Shown: positions 1 to 11,157, numbered from the stretch's first letter. The stretch is DNA of 64,000 nt from Adiantum capillus-veneris (GCA_014529385.2 CM043963.1:95914412-95978411); one strand, 5' to 3'. The notes: generated by a model not told the origin, from the letters alone. Numbers and translations: made by a program.

Positions 1-1560
1 AATCTGAGAGTGAAATTGTGACAAAACGTTTGCCCAAAACATCTGCTGTCTAAATGTTGTTTCTGAGACAAGAAATAGCGTAAACTTTGATGTTCAGTGA
101 ACACTTTAAAGTCGGCTCCAAGTAGAAAGTGTCGCCACTAAGTAAGAGCATGGATAACTACGAGAAGCGCCTTCTCATAGACGTGTGCAACCCGTTCTGG
201 TCTTGAAAACATTCGGCTCTCATAAGCTACAACAACATGGCATTCCTGCATTAAGACCGCTCCCAAACTACACCCACAGGCATCACAATATACCTCGAAT
301 GGCTTTTGCAAGTCTGGCAAAACCAACACAGGGCCAGTCGTCAACTTCTTCTTGAGAGTCTTGAAGGTTGCAATCTCAGATGGTCCCCATGTGAAAGAAA
401 CCCCTTTCTGGGTCAAAGCATGTATAGGAGAAGCAATCTCCGCAAATTTTTGAATGAATCGCCGATAGTAAGAGCACAACCCCAAAAAGCTTCGAACCTC
501 ATGAACTTTCTTCAAATCTTGCCAATCTTTGATTCTTGAGTTTAGACTATTTTGAATTTATGAAGGTACATACAATCTTTGATGGTCTCAACCTTGGCCG
601 AATCCATTTTCACACCCTCCACAGACAATGTGTCCCAAAAAGTGGATCTTTGGTAAGAGAAACTCACTCTTCTTCCCATTCACCACCAACCGATGTTGCC
701 GTAGTTCCTGGAAAACTTGTGACAGGTGGTGTCGATGTTTTGCCTCATTCTTGGAGAATACGATGAAATTGTCAAAAAGGGTACCCACAAATGACCTATA
801 CTCTCAAAAAATTATGTCCATTATCCTGTTGAACGTTGCAGGAGTATTTGTGAGAACCAAATTCTCGTACAATCCAAAGGACATCCTAAACGGGGTCTTG
901 TATACATCTCCTGGAGAAATCCCGATTTGATGATAGCCACTTTTTAGGTCGATTCTATTGAAACAAGTAGAACCTTGTAACTTGTCCAGTATATCATCGA
1001 CCCTGGGTATTGGGAACCTGTTCTTGATGGTGATTTTATTGAGATCCCTGTAGTCAATGAACGTTCTTCAAGATCCATCTTTCTTTAAACCAACAAACTG
1101 GCGAATAGTAAGGTGATGTACTGAGTTGAATTAATCCTTTCTCTCGCTTGGTTTATAATTTCTTCATTTTGGGCTTTGCTTACTCTGTAAGGTGGCCGGT
1201 TCGGTGACGTATTGCCCGGAATCAAATTAATAGTGTGATCTCCAGGATGCTGAGGAGGTAGCTCTCCTAGTAAGCCTTCAGAGAAAGTCACCTTGAGCTT
1301 GCAAAAATTCTTGTCGTTCCTTCTCAGGTTTGGTTAAATTTGACATTTTCTTGTCATCTATCTCATGTAAGAAGAAGCCGATACAAGTGGAAATTGACTC
1401 GCCCTTCAATTTTACATCAAGTACTATCTCTCTACCCTTTCGTTCTTCAAAGTTGCTTTTCTCGCCCGACCACCACATTGTTCTTGTGGAACCAATGGAC
1501 TCCCAAAAGGCAGTCACACCCCTCCAAAAGCATGATGTAAAAGTCCTCATGCCTCAGATA
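1..1560 (-). pseudogene. gypsy 1 pol: reverse transcriptase and RNase H, broken
   Basis: On the minus strand, 1550-1085 holds the N-terminal RT lead-in (GDHTINLIPG, then NRPPYRVSKAQNEEI). 788-588 holds the RT palm with FIVFSKN. 515-138 holds the RT thumb and connection (YYRRFIQKFAEIASPI) and the start of RNase H (FEVYCDACGCSLGAVLMQ). RNase H continues below 138 with TEHQSLRYF in another frame. These domains normally copy the element RNA into DNA in virus-like particles. The catalytic YxDD box reads LFDN here, so the second catalytic aspartate is replaced by Asn. With at least three frame breaks, the protein cannot be active. Confidence 0.85.
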
Positions 1561-1770
1561 CCCCTGGCAATGCAACCGAAGTTTTGCCTATGACAAGTGT
1601 AATGGCAACATCCCGTCCTGGGTGTCGCTAGAACTGCCTCAGTCGGTGGTCTCATTTCATCTGGCGTAATTCCAAGTTGAGCCGTTAATCCAGTCAAAAT
1701 GAAGTTGGCCTTGGCTCCATAGTCTCAAGGGACGCGTCCCAAGGAGTGGGGACGGGGCTCAGATGGATTT

Positions 1771-3209
1771 TTAGTGTAAAAAAGAGGGCAGGACGGCAAG
1801 TGGGGATGGAAAGCCCAAAAATGGGCATCCCCTGTGACTATGCTTGGCTCCTCCATTGAAGAAGATGAGGGCTTCTTGGTCTCGTACTTTGCCCCACACT
1901 CTGCAGAGCTTTATACTTTCATCCATTTGCTCAAGGTCGGTCCCCACAAAATCTGCTACCAGTCCCGCCTTTGTCTTTCCTTTCTTTGCTGGCTCCTCTG
2001 GTGCTTTAGAACTCTCTGGCTTGTCCTCTGGCTGTTCTTTTGGTGCCTTGTTAGGGCACTTGGCTAACACATAGCCGTGTTCCCCACAACTGTAACATTT
2101 ACCCTCCTTGAAATATTCAGTTCGTTGCATTGCCAATAGGCGAGGGCTTGAAGGTCTCTTCTTCTGTTGCTTTCCCTCCCTTATATTACTGTTTTTCGTA
2201 TCCTCTCCGGTCCGAACTATGACTAATCTATCTGTAGGGTACGTAAGAGTGTCCCTGTGCATTGCAAACCCTTGCTTTGCGTGCCCCATCAGTTGTTGCA
2301 TGGACTCAGGCTTATGCAACAGACAATAATCACGTATCTCTCTAAGTAGACCACAACAAAATCGCTCTGCTTGAACGAAATTTTCTTAAAAGAAGAGGCC
2401 GGTAAGAAAGTGTCCCAAAATCATCTCTAACAGTAAGTATCTAAAGTGTCTTCCTTGGTCATCATTAGATGATTCCAAGCTGTAATCACATTACATTCAT
2501 ATTCTTGAGTGAGCCATGAGGAAGTAAAGACTCTCTTGAGCTGAAGCCACTTTGTTGGTGCCTCCCTCTATAGAAGCAGGGTAGACCACCAAGTCTGTAT
2601 TCCCCTTGAGGTAGGATACCGCCCTCCGGACTTTGGAATGCTCTGAATATCGTCCTCCAGAGTACGCAATGTCAAATTCGTGAACTAAAAGCGAGGGCCT
2701 TGTGAGTATCCTTAAAACAAGGAAAAAGTATCAAAGTTCATTGTTTGTCCGCCCTCTTCAAAATCCTTGGGTTTTTTCTTCCTGTCCTCAAGAAAATCAT
2801 ATTGGTTGGATCTGTAAAAGTGCTTCCTCTTTGTAAACATCGGCTCATTAGAATCTGAGTTATCTGAGAAAGAAGAATCCTCATCTGAATTGTCAAAATA
2901 CTTCCGAGATCTTCTATGGGGTCGACTCTTCATTGCCGCCTTCTTGACTCTGTTGTGTCTCTAAATCTTTCTCCTCTTCTTGCTCTTTCTTCCCTCGTCA
3001 CTCGACTCGGAGGTCAAAGAACCGTCAAAAGAAGATGAGGACAAACTGGAAACGTCCTCGAATCTCACTCGTTTCTTTGTCTTCTTGGAATTTTCAAAAG
3101 TGGATCTCTGACCCAAGTAGCCTGGAGAGTCTTCTCTTTGACTCTGCTTTCCTGGCGACTTCTTGGTCTTCTTGAGTCTATTGACTCGCCGTTCTACTAC
3201 TTCGTTCAT
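1771..3209 (-). pseudogene. gypsy 1 gag, broken
   Basis: Gag would start at the ATG on 3209-3207. The N-terminal part is very rich in Lys, Arg and Ser/Asp (VNRLKKTKKSPG, then SSLSSSSFDGS and SDEDSSFSDNSD). This is the charged, low-complexity head also seen in gypsy element 2. The C-terminal part (2319-1771) carries a zinc-knuckle-like CYSCGEHGYVLAKC. In the CX2CX4HX4C pattern the His position is Tyr, which one C-to-T change explains, so the knuckle is probably dead. The end of the ORF (KVRDQEALIFF) is where protease should begin. Frame changes lie between 2933 and 2319. Confidence 0.75.
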
Positions 3210-3314
3210 TCTCTGAGTACATTTTCAGAGCAGGAGTCCTAGGTGTAATCGCCTTGATCAACACTGACTTCAGAGGTGATCTGATGCGGAGCGCCATGTG
3301 GAATGCATCTCATC

Positions 3315-3390
3315 AAGCGGGTGCTTGGCCAATAATTTTGCATATTTTGCATAAGCGGGTGCTTGGCCAATAATTTTGCATAAGCGGATC
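3315..3390. repeat. 38-bp tandem duplication in the gypsy 1 leader
   Basis: The stretch beginning aagcgggtgcttggcc occurs at 3315 and again at 3353, a 38-bp period. It lies in the untranslated leader between the primer site and gag. Confidence 0.8.
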
Positions 3391-3654
3391 CTTGGAGTAT
3401 TGAAGCATCTGCTGGGCACAAGCATCAACCTGCTGTTGCTGTTGAATCTCCATCCTTTTGTACTTAGTAGGTGCAGACAACTCATACTATTCCAAATATT
3501 CCGAAGATGGGCAATGTCCATTGGAATCTTCATTATTTTCTCCGGAGCTGGAATGGTCCGGTGCCATAGTTTCCTCCTGGCACGATTCGTCAACTGAATC
3601 CATGTGTGCTGTGAGTAAAGAGATCGGATCCTTCGTAGAAGAAGAATCGACTGA

Positions 3655-3666
3655 GCTCTGATACTA
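3655..3666 (-). other. Primer-binding site of gypsy 1
   Basis: On the minus strand this reads TAGTATCAGAGC, one mismatch from TGGTATCAGAGC, the complement of the plant initiator Met-tRNA 3' end. It lies one base inside an LTR end (…TTACA, complement of 3668-3672). This fixes the element's orientation and the inner end of its 5' LTR. Confidence 0.75.
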
Positions 3667-3667
3667 C

Positions 3668-4384
3668 TGTAATAGACTTGGACACTCCAAGTCAAGAATT
3701 TGCCACAACACACGAGAGCTAAACAAAATTGAGAGAGAGCCGACACAGCATGGCGAAGTTCCGCACCTAGAGAGATTGGCCCCAAAGACAAGCGCCCTTT
3801 TCGGTATTTTTTATTATTAATGCTTCACAAGATACAATGTTCGAGGGTATTTGCCTTAAACTAAGGCCCTGTCACTTTATTATAGACACTGGGCCTTCCA
3901 TAACCAGTATACATGAAAAGCTTCAAGGCTAAAAGCATATGGGTCCCTAAAGCTAGCGCTAGGGCAGCCAATGCAAATCACAGAAATCCATACGTCTGCC
4001 ACGTCAGTAGTCAGCGTGAATCGCAGAACGTCCGTACAACATTGCCACGTCATCATCTCCATGCGATTTTGGGGTCCTAGCTTTATTTTATTTCTCGTGT
4101 CTCCTTAGGCCCTGTCGGACAGAGTCCCATAAGTTGGAACAACTTAAAAAGTCTTTGGTCTTTAATTTGAAGCCTCTCGGCTAGGCTTTGCAAGTTGGTA
4201 ACATTTCTTTTGCATCTTTCAGTTGGGCTGTGACCACTCTCTGTCCGGAGTCTGTCCTTTAAGTCATGCCACGTCATCACTTTGTGATAACAACTGACCC
4301 TACTAGAGAGGGCTATATCAAGAGGTGGGGAGACTTTCCCAATGAAAAAACTAGATATGTACAATGATGGCTATATCAAGATCT
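3668..4384 (-). repeat. 5' LTR of gypsy 1 (outer edge not located) and unassigned DNA
   Basis: The LTR starts at its inner end, 3668 (TGTAATAG on plus, hence TATTACA on minus). An 8-bp inverted repeat, gacttgga/tccaagtc, lies just inside. I could not find the outer TG or a target-site duplication, so the right border is arbitrary. No gene is visible. Confidence 0.45.
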
Positions 4385-5264
4385 CCCCCATGCGGTCGGA
4401 GCTGCCTTGAAGCCTCTCAAACTGTCCCTTGAGTGTATGAATTAGCTCTAGCTAGATGTCTTATATTGTCTCTGCCAGTGGGAGGGGTCGAGCCTCATAG
4501 ATGCGAAAGCATCGGGCTCTCCAAATGAACCAAAGTGTCAGGTTTCTAGTGAGCTCCGGACAACTCTCTCTATCTAGACTCTCCTTGTCGGATAGATTTT
4601 TAAGGTCTCTTGGGATAGTTTCCTATGACGTTAAACTTCTCTTCTTCTTCTTCTTCTATCTAGACTCCACTCCTAAGGTACAAGCTCTGTGGGAGGTTGG
4701 AGTTTGGGCCAGCCCTTGTGAATCACAATCATCCTTCTGACTAAAGCCATCTCAAAACGAAGTGCTGGGTCCGTGGGGGTTGACCAAGCTGCAACACCCC
4801 AAGTGTATTGGCTAGCTATCAAAACTACAGGGATTTGTAGATGAATTTGAAGCCAAACCTGTTGTGCGATGGGGAAGTCCCAAAAATAGTGGTGCTGTGT
4901 CTCAAGTGAATGGTCACATGTGGTGCATGCCGTAGAGTGATCGTTGTGCAGTAACCAACTCCCAATTGTAGTAGCCGATGGGCAACCAACCATTGCAACA
5001 TAGTGACTCTCCTTGAATGTTTTGCTGTCCCACGGGCGCCCCTAAAAATCTATCAAGAACTCAGTCGTGAGACCCTCCTCTTGCCAATGGTCCGTTGTAG
5101 GACGAATAATGTCTCTCTGCGCTATCAGTATGTGACGTCCCAGTCATACTGTGTACTAGAAGAAAGGAGTCACTGGGTAATCGGATAGAGTAAAAGAGTC
5201 CTGTCAAAACCACTCCCTTGGGTCCCACTGCACTGGCACCAGGGGACGTCTCTTTCACATCCAT
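4385..5264 (-). pseudogene. LINE reverse transcriptase C-terminal tail, broken
   Basis: On the minus strand, 4993-4673 translates to a zinc-binding-in-reverse-transcriptase (zf-RVT) module: GSWLLHNDHSTACTTCDHSL, then ETQHHYFWDFPIAQQVW. Typical plant LINE spacing would have C..C...ET..H.....C, but the last Cys is Phe here. Further on, in another frame (about 4560-4400), the classic LINE tail TLWFIWRARCFRIYE follows. Upstream sequence to 5264 is in yet another frame and only loosely assignable. This is the 3' end of a non-LTR retrotransposon, and the RT palm and endonuclease are absent. It abuts the LTR array that begins at 5313. Confidence 0.7.
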
Positions 5265-5312
5265 AATCGCCAGTGTCTTGACTCAAGAGCTAACAGGCTT
5301 GGGTCTATCACA

Positions 5313-6363
5313 CGTCATGTGTGCACTTCACTAGCGCCACGTGGACATCTTTTGCCATAGTCTAGCATGATCCAATAGCTTAGGACCGAGCCTGGCACCT
5401 TTGTTAGCCTCTAGCAAGACGTGCATGTCTAGGCCGGTCAATATATTGCATACCCTCTCTTGCGCAGTATAGCATTTTCAGCATGTAGGCATTTTGTGCC
5501 GCGTGAACCACCTCTTATGAGGACACTTAAGTAATAAGTGACTTCTAGCAATTTAATGAAACCGTGGGCTTACTTGTAGCCTGCTTGACCCATCTCTAGG
5601 TACCTATAAAGGGCAGCCCATCGTCAGCGTTTTCCCTACACTTCCTCAGCGTGTTCACCGCAGCAGTCCAGCATTTTTGCACTTGTTGCATCAGCATTTT
5701 TCAGCCATAGCTTGCAGTTCCTGCATTCTCCCCGAATCAGCAGCAGCCAGTGTTTTCCAGATTCAGCCCCTTTTGCATCGCTGGTAGCAGGAAAAGAGGT
5801 ACCAGCAGCCCAATGTTTGCAGGCCAGCAGACCAGCGGTTTCAGCCCTCTTCTCAGCAGCGTTTTTCAGCCAATTAGAACCTGTGTTTCAGCCCAAGGAA
5901 GCCAGCGTTTTGCAGAAACAACAGCCAGCGATCTCAGCTTTGGAGCGTTGCAGATTTCAGCCCCTAGCCTCGTCGTGGTTGCAGACCCCTAACCATCGAC
6001 CTCGCTAGCAGTTCGGCATTCATCCGTATGCCCGTCATCATCATTGTCGACATCATCATCATCGACTTCGACATAGAACTAGCAGTCCCGAGCATCAGCA
6101 GCATCGGAATCCATTAGCATCAGCATCTCAACATTCAGTCATTGGATGAGCATTTGTGCAAGAGTAAAGAAAGTACTTGCTCTGGCAACATAGCAAGGGG
6201 GCCCTTGAGGGTATGGGACCCGACATTCGGTGTCATCTCTTTTCTCTCTCTCGTCTCTCTCTTTCTCTTAGTTCAGTTCTTTCAAGTGAAATAAAGTGTC
6301 CCTTGTGTTTGTGCGGAGTACAAGATCCATGCAAATCCATAAACTCTTCCGTTGCTCTTGACA
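5313..6363 (+). repeat. LTR A of the array
   Basis: It aligns with the starts of LTR B and C (CGTCATGTGTGC against TGTCACGTGCGC) and ends TTGACA just before the primer site. A TATAAA lies at 5605-5610, followed by GGGCAGCCC. The central part is built from loosely repeated AGCGTTTT..CAGC words. It lacks about 30 bp (around ttgtaggcaggaagcag) that are present in LTR C. Confidence 0.8.
5605..5610 (+). promoter_or_regulatory. TATA box in LTR A
   Basis: TATAAAGGG lies about 290 bp into the LTR, a plausible RNA polymerase II start region. It is conserved in LTR C (8972-8977) but deleted in LTR B. Confidence 0.5.
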
Positions 6364-6996
6364 TTGGTATCAGAGCTTTGTGCGTGCTTCGGCTTCGCGA
6401 ACTCAAGGGAAGAACCCAGAAGGAGCAAGAACCCAAGAACCAAAGAACCCAATCAGAAGGAGCAAGAACCCAAGAACCATCAAGAACCCAATCAGAACCA
6501 AAGAAACCAAAGAACCTCTCCCAAAAAAAAATTTCTTGAAAGAATCTTTGAGTCCGGACCATGGACTTAATAGATCCCATCTTCATTGCCATTTCTTTGA
6601 AGGAAGATTGACATCGGATACACGAAAACCCAAATCTTGTGTACCAAGACCTACTAGCCTCTTATGCAGATATGGAAGGAGTTGGAGCCAGGATCCCTAA
6701 CCTCTTCTGCATTCGCATTCGCATGTAGCCTGCATCCACTTCCGTTGACATGAAACCCTTGGAATTACCTCCGAGCACCCATTCCTTTTAGCTTCACCCA
6801 CAATGTTTTCATGACAAGACTATTCGAGTGGTCGTACTTGCTTGCAAGGTAGAGTCAGCAGGAAGGATGGTATTTTGTGACAGTAATAGTTGCGAGGAAT
6901 TTTCATCAGTTGATGCATCCACATGGATTAGAAGCATTTAGCATCAGAAGTACAGGTAGAAGTTCGGCAGTTGTGCTTCACCTTCAATAGGAGGAA
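6364..6996 (+). other. Internal domain 1 of the array (non-coding)
   Basis: The primer site TGGTATCAGAGC is at 6365-6376. An A-rich stretch of repeated AAGAACC words follows (about 6405-6510). The copy of the short ORF seen in domain 2 is destroyed here: its ATG is ATT and an early TGA is present. The polypurine tract AATAGGAGGAA closes the domain at 6986-6996. Confidence 0.75.
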
Positions 6997-8034
6997 TATC
7001 ACGTGCGCACTTCACTTGCGCTACGTGGACATGTTCTCCCAATAGTCTATATGATTCAGTAGCTTAGGACTGAGCCTGACACATTTGTGAGCCTCTAGCA
7101 AGACGTGCATGTCCAGGCCAGTCAATAGATTGCATACCCTCTCTTGCATAGTATAGCATTTCAGCATGTCGGCATTTTGTGCTGCATGAACCACGTCTTA
7201 TGAGGACACTTAAGTAATAAGTGCCTTTTAGCAATTTAATGAAACCGGACTTCCTTGTAGCCTGCTTGACCCATCTCTAGGTACGCCCATGGTCAGCGCT
7301 TGTAGGCAGGAAGTAGAGGAGGAAGCAAGGCCAGCGTTTTTGCACTTGTTGCATCAGCGTTTTTCAGCCATAGCCTTGCGGTTCGTGCATTCTCCCTGAA
7401 TCAGCAGCAGCCAGCGTTTTCCATATTCAGCCCCTTTAGCATCACCAGTAGCAGGAGAAGAAGTACCAGTAGCCCAACGTTTTCAGGCCAGCAGACCACC
7501 AGTTTCAGCCGTCTTCTCAGCAGCGTTTTTCAGCAAAGTAGAACCTGTGTTTCAGCCCAAGGAAGCCAGTGTTTTGCAACAGAACAGCCAGCGATCTCAG
7601 CTTTGGAGCGTTGCAGATTTCAGCCCCTAGCATTGTCGTGGTTGCAGACCCCTAACCATCGACCTTGCTAGCAGTTTGGCATTCGTCCGTATTCCCGTCG
7701 CCGTCATTGTCGACATCATCGTCATCGCCGTCATCGACTTCGACATAGAACCAGCAATCCCGAGCATCAGTAGCATCAGAATCCATTAGCATCAGCATCT
7801 CAACATTCAGTTATTGGATGAGCATCTGTGCAAGAATAAAGAAAGTACTTGCTCTGGCAACATAGCAAGGGGGACCTTGAGGGTATGGGACCCGACATTC
7901 GGTGTCGTCTCTTTTCTCTCTCTCGTCTCTCTCTTTCTCTTAGTTCAGTTCTTTCAAGTGAAGTAAAGTGTCCTTGTGTCTGTGCAGAGTACAAGATCCA
8001 AGCAAATCCATAAACTCTTCCGCTGCACCTGACA
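6997..8034 (+). repeat. LTR B of the array, TATA box deleted
   Basis: It starts TATCACGTGCGC (canonical TG mutated to TA) and ends CCTGACA. Compared with A and C it lacks the ctataaaggg block after ctctaggtac (near 7282), and about 45 bp that in C run from gcgttttccc to agcagtcc. As the shared middle LTR of the array it cannot use the promoter present in A and C. Confidence 0.75.
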
Positions 8035-8679
8035 TTGGTATCAGAGCTGTGTGCGTGTTTCGGCTTTGCAAACTCAAGGAAAGAACCTAAAGAAGAACCA
8101 AGAACCCAAGAACCCAATCAGAATAAAAAAACTTCTCCCAAATTTTTTTTCTTGAAAGAATCTTTGAGTCCCGATCACAGACTTTGCATATCCTATCTTC
8201 ATTACCATGTCTTTGAAGGAAGATCGACATCGGATACACGAGAACCCAGATCTTGAGTACCAAGATCTACTAGCCTCTTGTGCGGATGTGGAAGGAGTTG
8301 GAGACAAGATCCCTAACCTCTTCTGCATTAGCATTCGCATGTAGCATCCATCCACTTCGGTCGACATGAAACCCTTGGAATTACCCCCGAGCACCCTTAC
8401 CTTTCAGCTTCACCTGCAATGTTTTCATGACAAGATTATTCAAGTGGTCGTACTTGCTCGCAAGGTAGAGTCAGCAGGAAGGCTGGTATTATGTGACAGT
8501 AGTAAAGCTACCCAGAAACTTGTATGGTAGGTGTTTGCATCGCACCAGATCTACATCCGTAGTACCCACCTGTTTGGAGGAATTTTGATCGATTGATGCA
8601 TCCACATGCATCAGAAGCATTCAGCATCAGAAGTACAGATAGAAGTTCGGCAGTTGTGCCTCACCTTTAATAGGGGGAA
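8035..8679 (+). other. Internal domain 2 of the array
   Basis: The primer site TGGTATCAGAGC is at 8036-8047 and the polypurine tract AATAGGGGGAA at 8669-8679. Relative to domain 1 it is better preserved and contains one short open frame (8207-8344). About 60 bp near 8500-8570 (around gctacccagaaacttg) have no clear counterpart in domain 1. Confidence 0.75.
8207..8344 (+). CDS. Short ORF (45 codons) in the internal domain
   Basis: The ORF begins ATG TCT TTG AAG and ends CGC ATG TAG. The product starts MSLKEDRHRIHENPDLEYQD and contains GVGDKIPNLF. It has no recognisable domain. By position, just inside the primer site, it could be a relic of a gag N-terminus, but this is inference. The homologous site in the first internal domain has lost its ATG and gained a stop, which argues against a maintained protein. 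Confidence 0.3.
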   Translation: MSLKEDRHRIHENPDLEYQDLLASCADVEGVGDKIPNLFCISIRM

Positions 8680-9204
8680 TGTCACGTGCGCACTTCACTT
8701 GCGCTATGTGAACATGTTCTCCCACAGTCTAGCATGATCCAGTAGCTTAGGACTGAGCTTGGCACCTTTGTGAGCCTCTAGCAAGACGTGCATGTCCATG
8801 CCGGTCAATAGATTGCATACCCTCTCTTGCACAATATAACATTTTCAGCATGTAGGCATTTTGTGCCGCATGAATCACCTCTTATGAGGACACTTAAGTA
8901 ATAAGTGCCTTTTAGCAATTTAATGAAACCGTGGGCTTCCTTGTAGCCTGTTCGACCCATCTCTAGGCACCTATAAAGGGAAGCCCATGGTCAGCACTTG
9001 TAGGCAGGAAGCAGGAGGAAGCAAGTCCAGCGTTTTCCCTACACTTCCTCAGCGTGTTCACCACAGCAGTCCAGCGTTTTTGCACTTGTTGCATCAGCGT
9101 TTTTCAGCCATAGCCTCGCGGTTCCTGCATTCTTCCCAAATCAGCAGCAGCCAGTGTTTTCCATATTCAGCCCCTTTAGCATCGCCAGTAGCAGGAGAAG
9201 AGGT
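8680..9204 (+). repeat. LTR C of the array, 3' truncated
   Basis: It starts with an intact TGTCACGTGCGC after the polypurine tract. TATAAAGGG is at 8972-8980. Similarity to LTR A and B stops abruptly after agcaggagaagaggta near 9204, so the U5 end and any target-site duplication are lost. Confidence 0.8.
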
Positions 9205-9315
9205 ATGAATTTACAGTATTAAGTGCATTTAGGTGCATAGCAGTGTTCAATTCAGGTTTGTAAACTGTCATATGTGGCATTCTAGATGTGCATACTGTAG
9301 TTTGATGTGGAGCAT

Positions 9316-9537
9316 GGGCCAGAGGTTGGAATCAAGAAGTAGGAATGGTCCTAAAATGACCATTCCCATAATCTGTGCTCCCAACATGGCTCCCGGCGGG
9401 CCAGAGGTTGGAATCAAGAAGTAGGAATGGTCCTAAAGTGACCATTCCCCATAATCTGTGCGACCCATGGCGACTGGCGGGAGTCGGGAGCTATGTTGGG
9501 AGCACAGATTATGGGAATGGTCATTTTAGGACCATTC
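9316..9537. repeat. Foldback element: 53-bp arms plus a direct repeat
   Basis: The left arm 9343-9395 and right arm 9485-9537 are reverse complements at 52 of 53 positions, separated by 89 bp. A 63-64 bp direct repeat (9316-9378 and 9398-9461, starting gggccagaggttgg) overlaps the left arm, so the central spacer contains a second copy of its core. Each core is itself a small palindrome (GAATGGTC…GACCATTC). There is no coding capacity. It resembles a foldback/MITE remnant. Confidence 0.8.
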
Positions 9538-11157
9538 TCATTCGTCACAGTTGGGGGGAGAGGGGCCAAGAATTGAGTATGTGAAACGGCAGGCTCTGAA
9601 TGTAGGTGACTGATTGCATGCTGAGCTGGCGCACACTGAACGTAGGCAATCATAGGAGGCAGTGAGGTGCTCTCTGCATGGAAGTATGTTGACTATTGTA
9701 TTCCATGTGCAGACTTGTCAGCATCACAATAGATACCGTGTGCTGACGTGTCACAAGTGCAGGTGTTGAACTGAGTTCCCAGCACAATTCCATGGGCTAA
9801 GTTGCAGCACGGCAGCGATTTCCTGATGCTTAGTTGATTGGTGGTTGCTCCTCAGATATCAAAAGCGGGGTTTCTTAAGAGTACCGAGTTGTCAATAATC
9901 CAATGCTTACAGCAAGGATTATGACGAGTAAAGCAGAGGCGATGAAGGGCTGCGATCTTCTGCCCCTTGACCCCCGACTGCGATGGCAAGGGCCATGGGC
10001 TTTTGAAAACTGCTTTCTCTGGACCTTGGTTTATGGAAAGTGCTGTCCCCTCTTTTGTTGGTCCAGCAAAAACCCAGCCCTCTCCTGTCTACCTAGTAGA
10101 AGTAGCATTTCAAGCTGAGTGACAGGGATCTGACTTGAGGAGAGGTATAGAAGATACAAACAGGTCCACCTTGCTGCTATTTACCCCATTCGGCACCATT
10201 CTCGTGCTCCAGAAACCAGAGCAAAGGCCAAAGCTAACAAGAGCACAAGCAAAGCTCCAGAAACAAAATGATACTGAGGGGTATGATGGAAGTAAAAAGG
10301 CATCTAAAAAGAGAGATTGGGTTCACTTGCAAAGGCAAAATTCCCTTCTAAATGTGGACTTTAATGAAAATCTGAAACTCCCCTCTCTGCTGTTTATCAT
10401 GATGGCGCACTACTCTCCCATATCTTACATGTTGGTCCAACTGTGTGACCTTTGCAACTCTTGTGTGTGATGTGATCATAATTTTGTAGAATTCATCCGT
10501 CTAACCATCTCAACCCAGATTCTTCAGTCGAAACAGAAAGGGTATTAGGTGTTCGGTCTTTAAAGAAAGGGTGAATCTAGGTATATATATATTAGATGTC
10601 AAGACTGGTCATCTGCATTGAGAAGCATGAAAAGTATTTGTTAGCAAAGAATGAGAGTATTATTGAGGGTATTGAATAATCCAGGATAAGCATAACCTTC
10701 ATGTTCTGGTCGGTGCATGATGCCATGGCCTTGTATTGTTGTTTCAAATCTTAGGGCTGATCCTACCTCCTAGAGGAAGAGGACTGGCTGCAGATGCCCA
10801 TCTTGGTGTTTGAGGATGCATGGACCCGCAGGGTGTTCACCCTACGTAAAACTACTATCTCAAGGGGTATCCTAAAAATCCAGTATCTGTCAATTTTTCA
10901 TGTTTATAACACAATTTTTCTCTTCGCTTCAATGTGTAATTTTTTTTTTTGAAGATCCTTAAATGATACCCCTTTGTAAGTATAAATATGAAAATATTTG
11001 AAATTAAAACTCTAATGAGACCAGGTGATAGGTTCCATGTATTATAGGTAACCCCCAGGAGCATGGACCTTCCCTGCATCATTTCTTGCAGATTCAGTGC
11101 TTGAATTTGGAATCTGTGTATAGGTTTCTATGCTTATCGAAGTAGCTGCACTTGCAG
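9538..11157. other. No convincing gene; possible intron or upstream part of the DUF2358 locus
   Basis: Open frames at 9903-10118 and 10135-10470 are not recognisable and lack clear splice context. The second encodes a Lys/Gln-rich peptide (RPKLTRAQAKLQKQN). No repeat family from elsewhere in the window was spotted. As the next feature starts at a splice acceptor, earlier exons probably lie here or further left, but I could not place them. Confidence 0.35.

Larger units (their letters stand above)
1..3667 (-). mobile_element. Ty3/gypsy element 1, 5' portion, decayed
   Basis: Read on the minus strand, this stretch has the order primer site (3655-3666), leader, gag, then RT and RNase H running off the left window edge. 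The rest of pol (integrase, 3' LTR) lies outside. The peptides closely resemble those of gypsy element 2 at 29887-33210, for example the shared RNase H motif FEVYCDACGC, so both belong to one family. That family carries a chromodomain in element 2, which makes this one a chromovirus too. Every coding section is broken by stops and frameshifts. No protease core could be read between gag and RT (about 1560-1770). Confidence 0.85.
5313..9204 (+). mobile_element. Tandem array of a small non-autonomous LTR retrotransposon
   Basis: Three direct repeats of about 1.04 kb (5313-6363, 6997-8034, and 8680-9204 truncated) are separated by two short internal domains of 633 and 645 bp. After each complete repeat comes TTGGTATCAGAGC (primer site). 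Before the second and third comes a purine tract (AATAGGAGGAA, AATAGGGGGAA). The repeats start TGTCACGTGCGC in the least-mutated copy and end TGACA. The layout is LTR-internal-LTR-internal-LTR, which arises by unequal recombination between LTRs. The internal domains are too short for gag-pol, so movement would depend on proteins supplied in trans. Confidence 0.85.

Noticed and set aside
9903-10470. Two open frames of 71 and 111 codons upstream of the DUF2358 exon
   Set aside because: No recognisable motif, no convincing donor site linking them to 11158; not called as exons.
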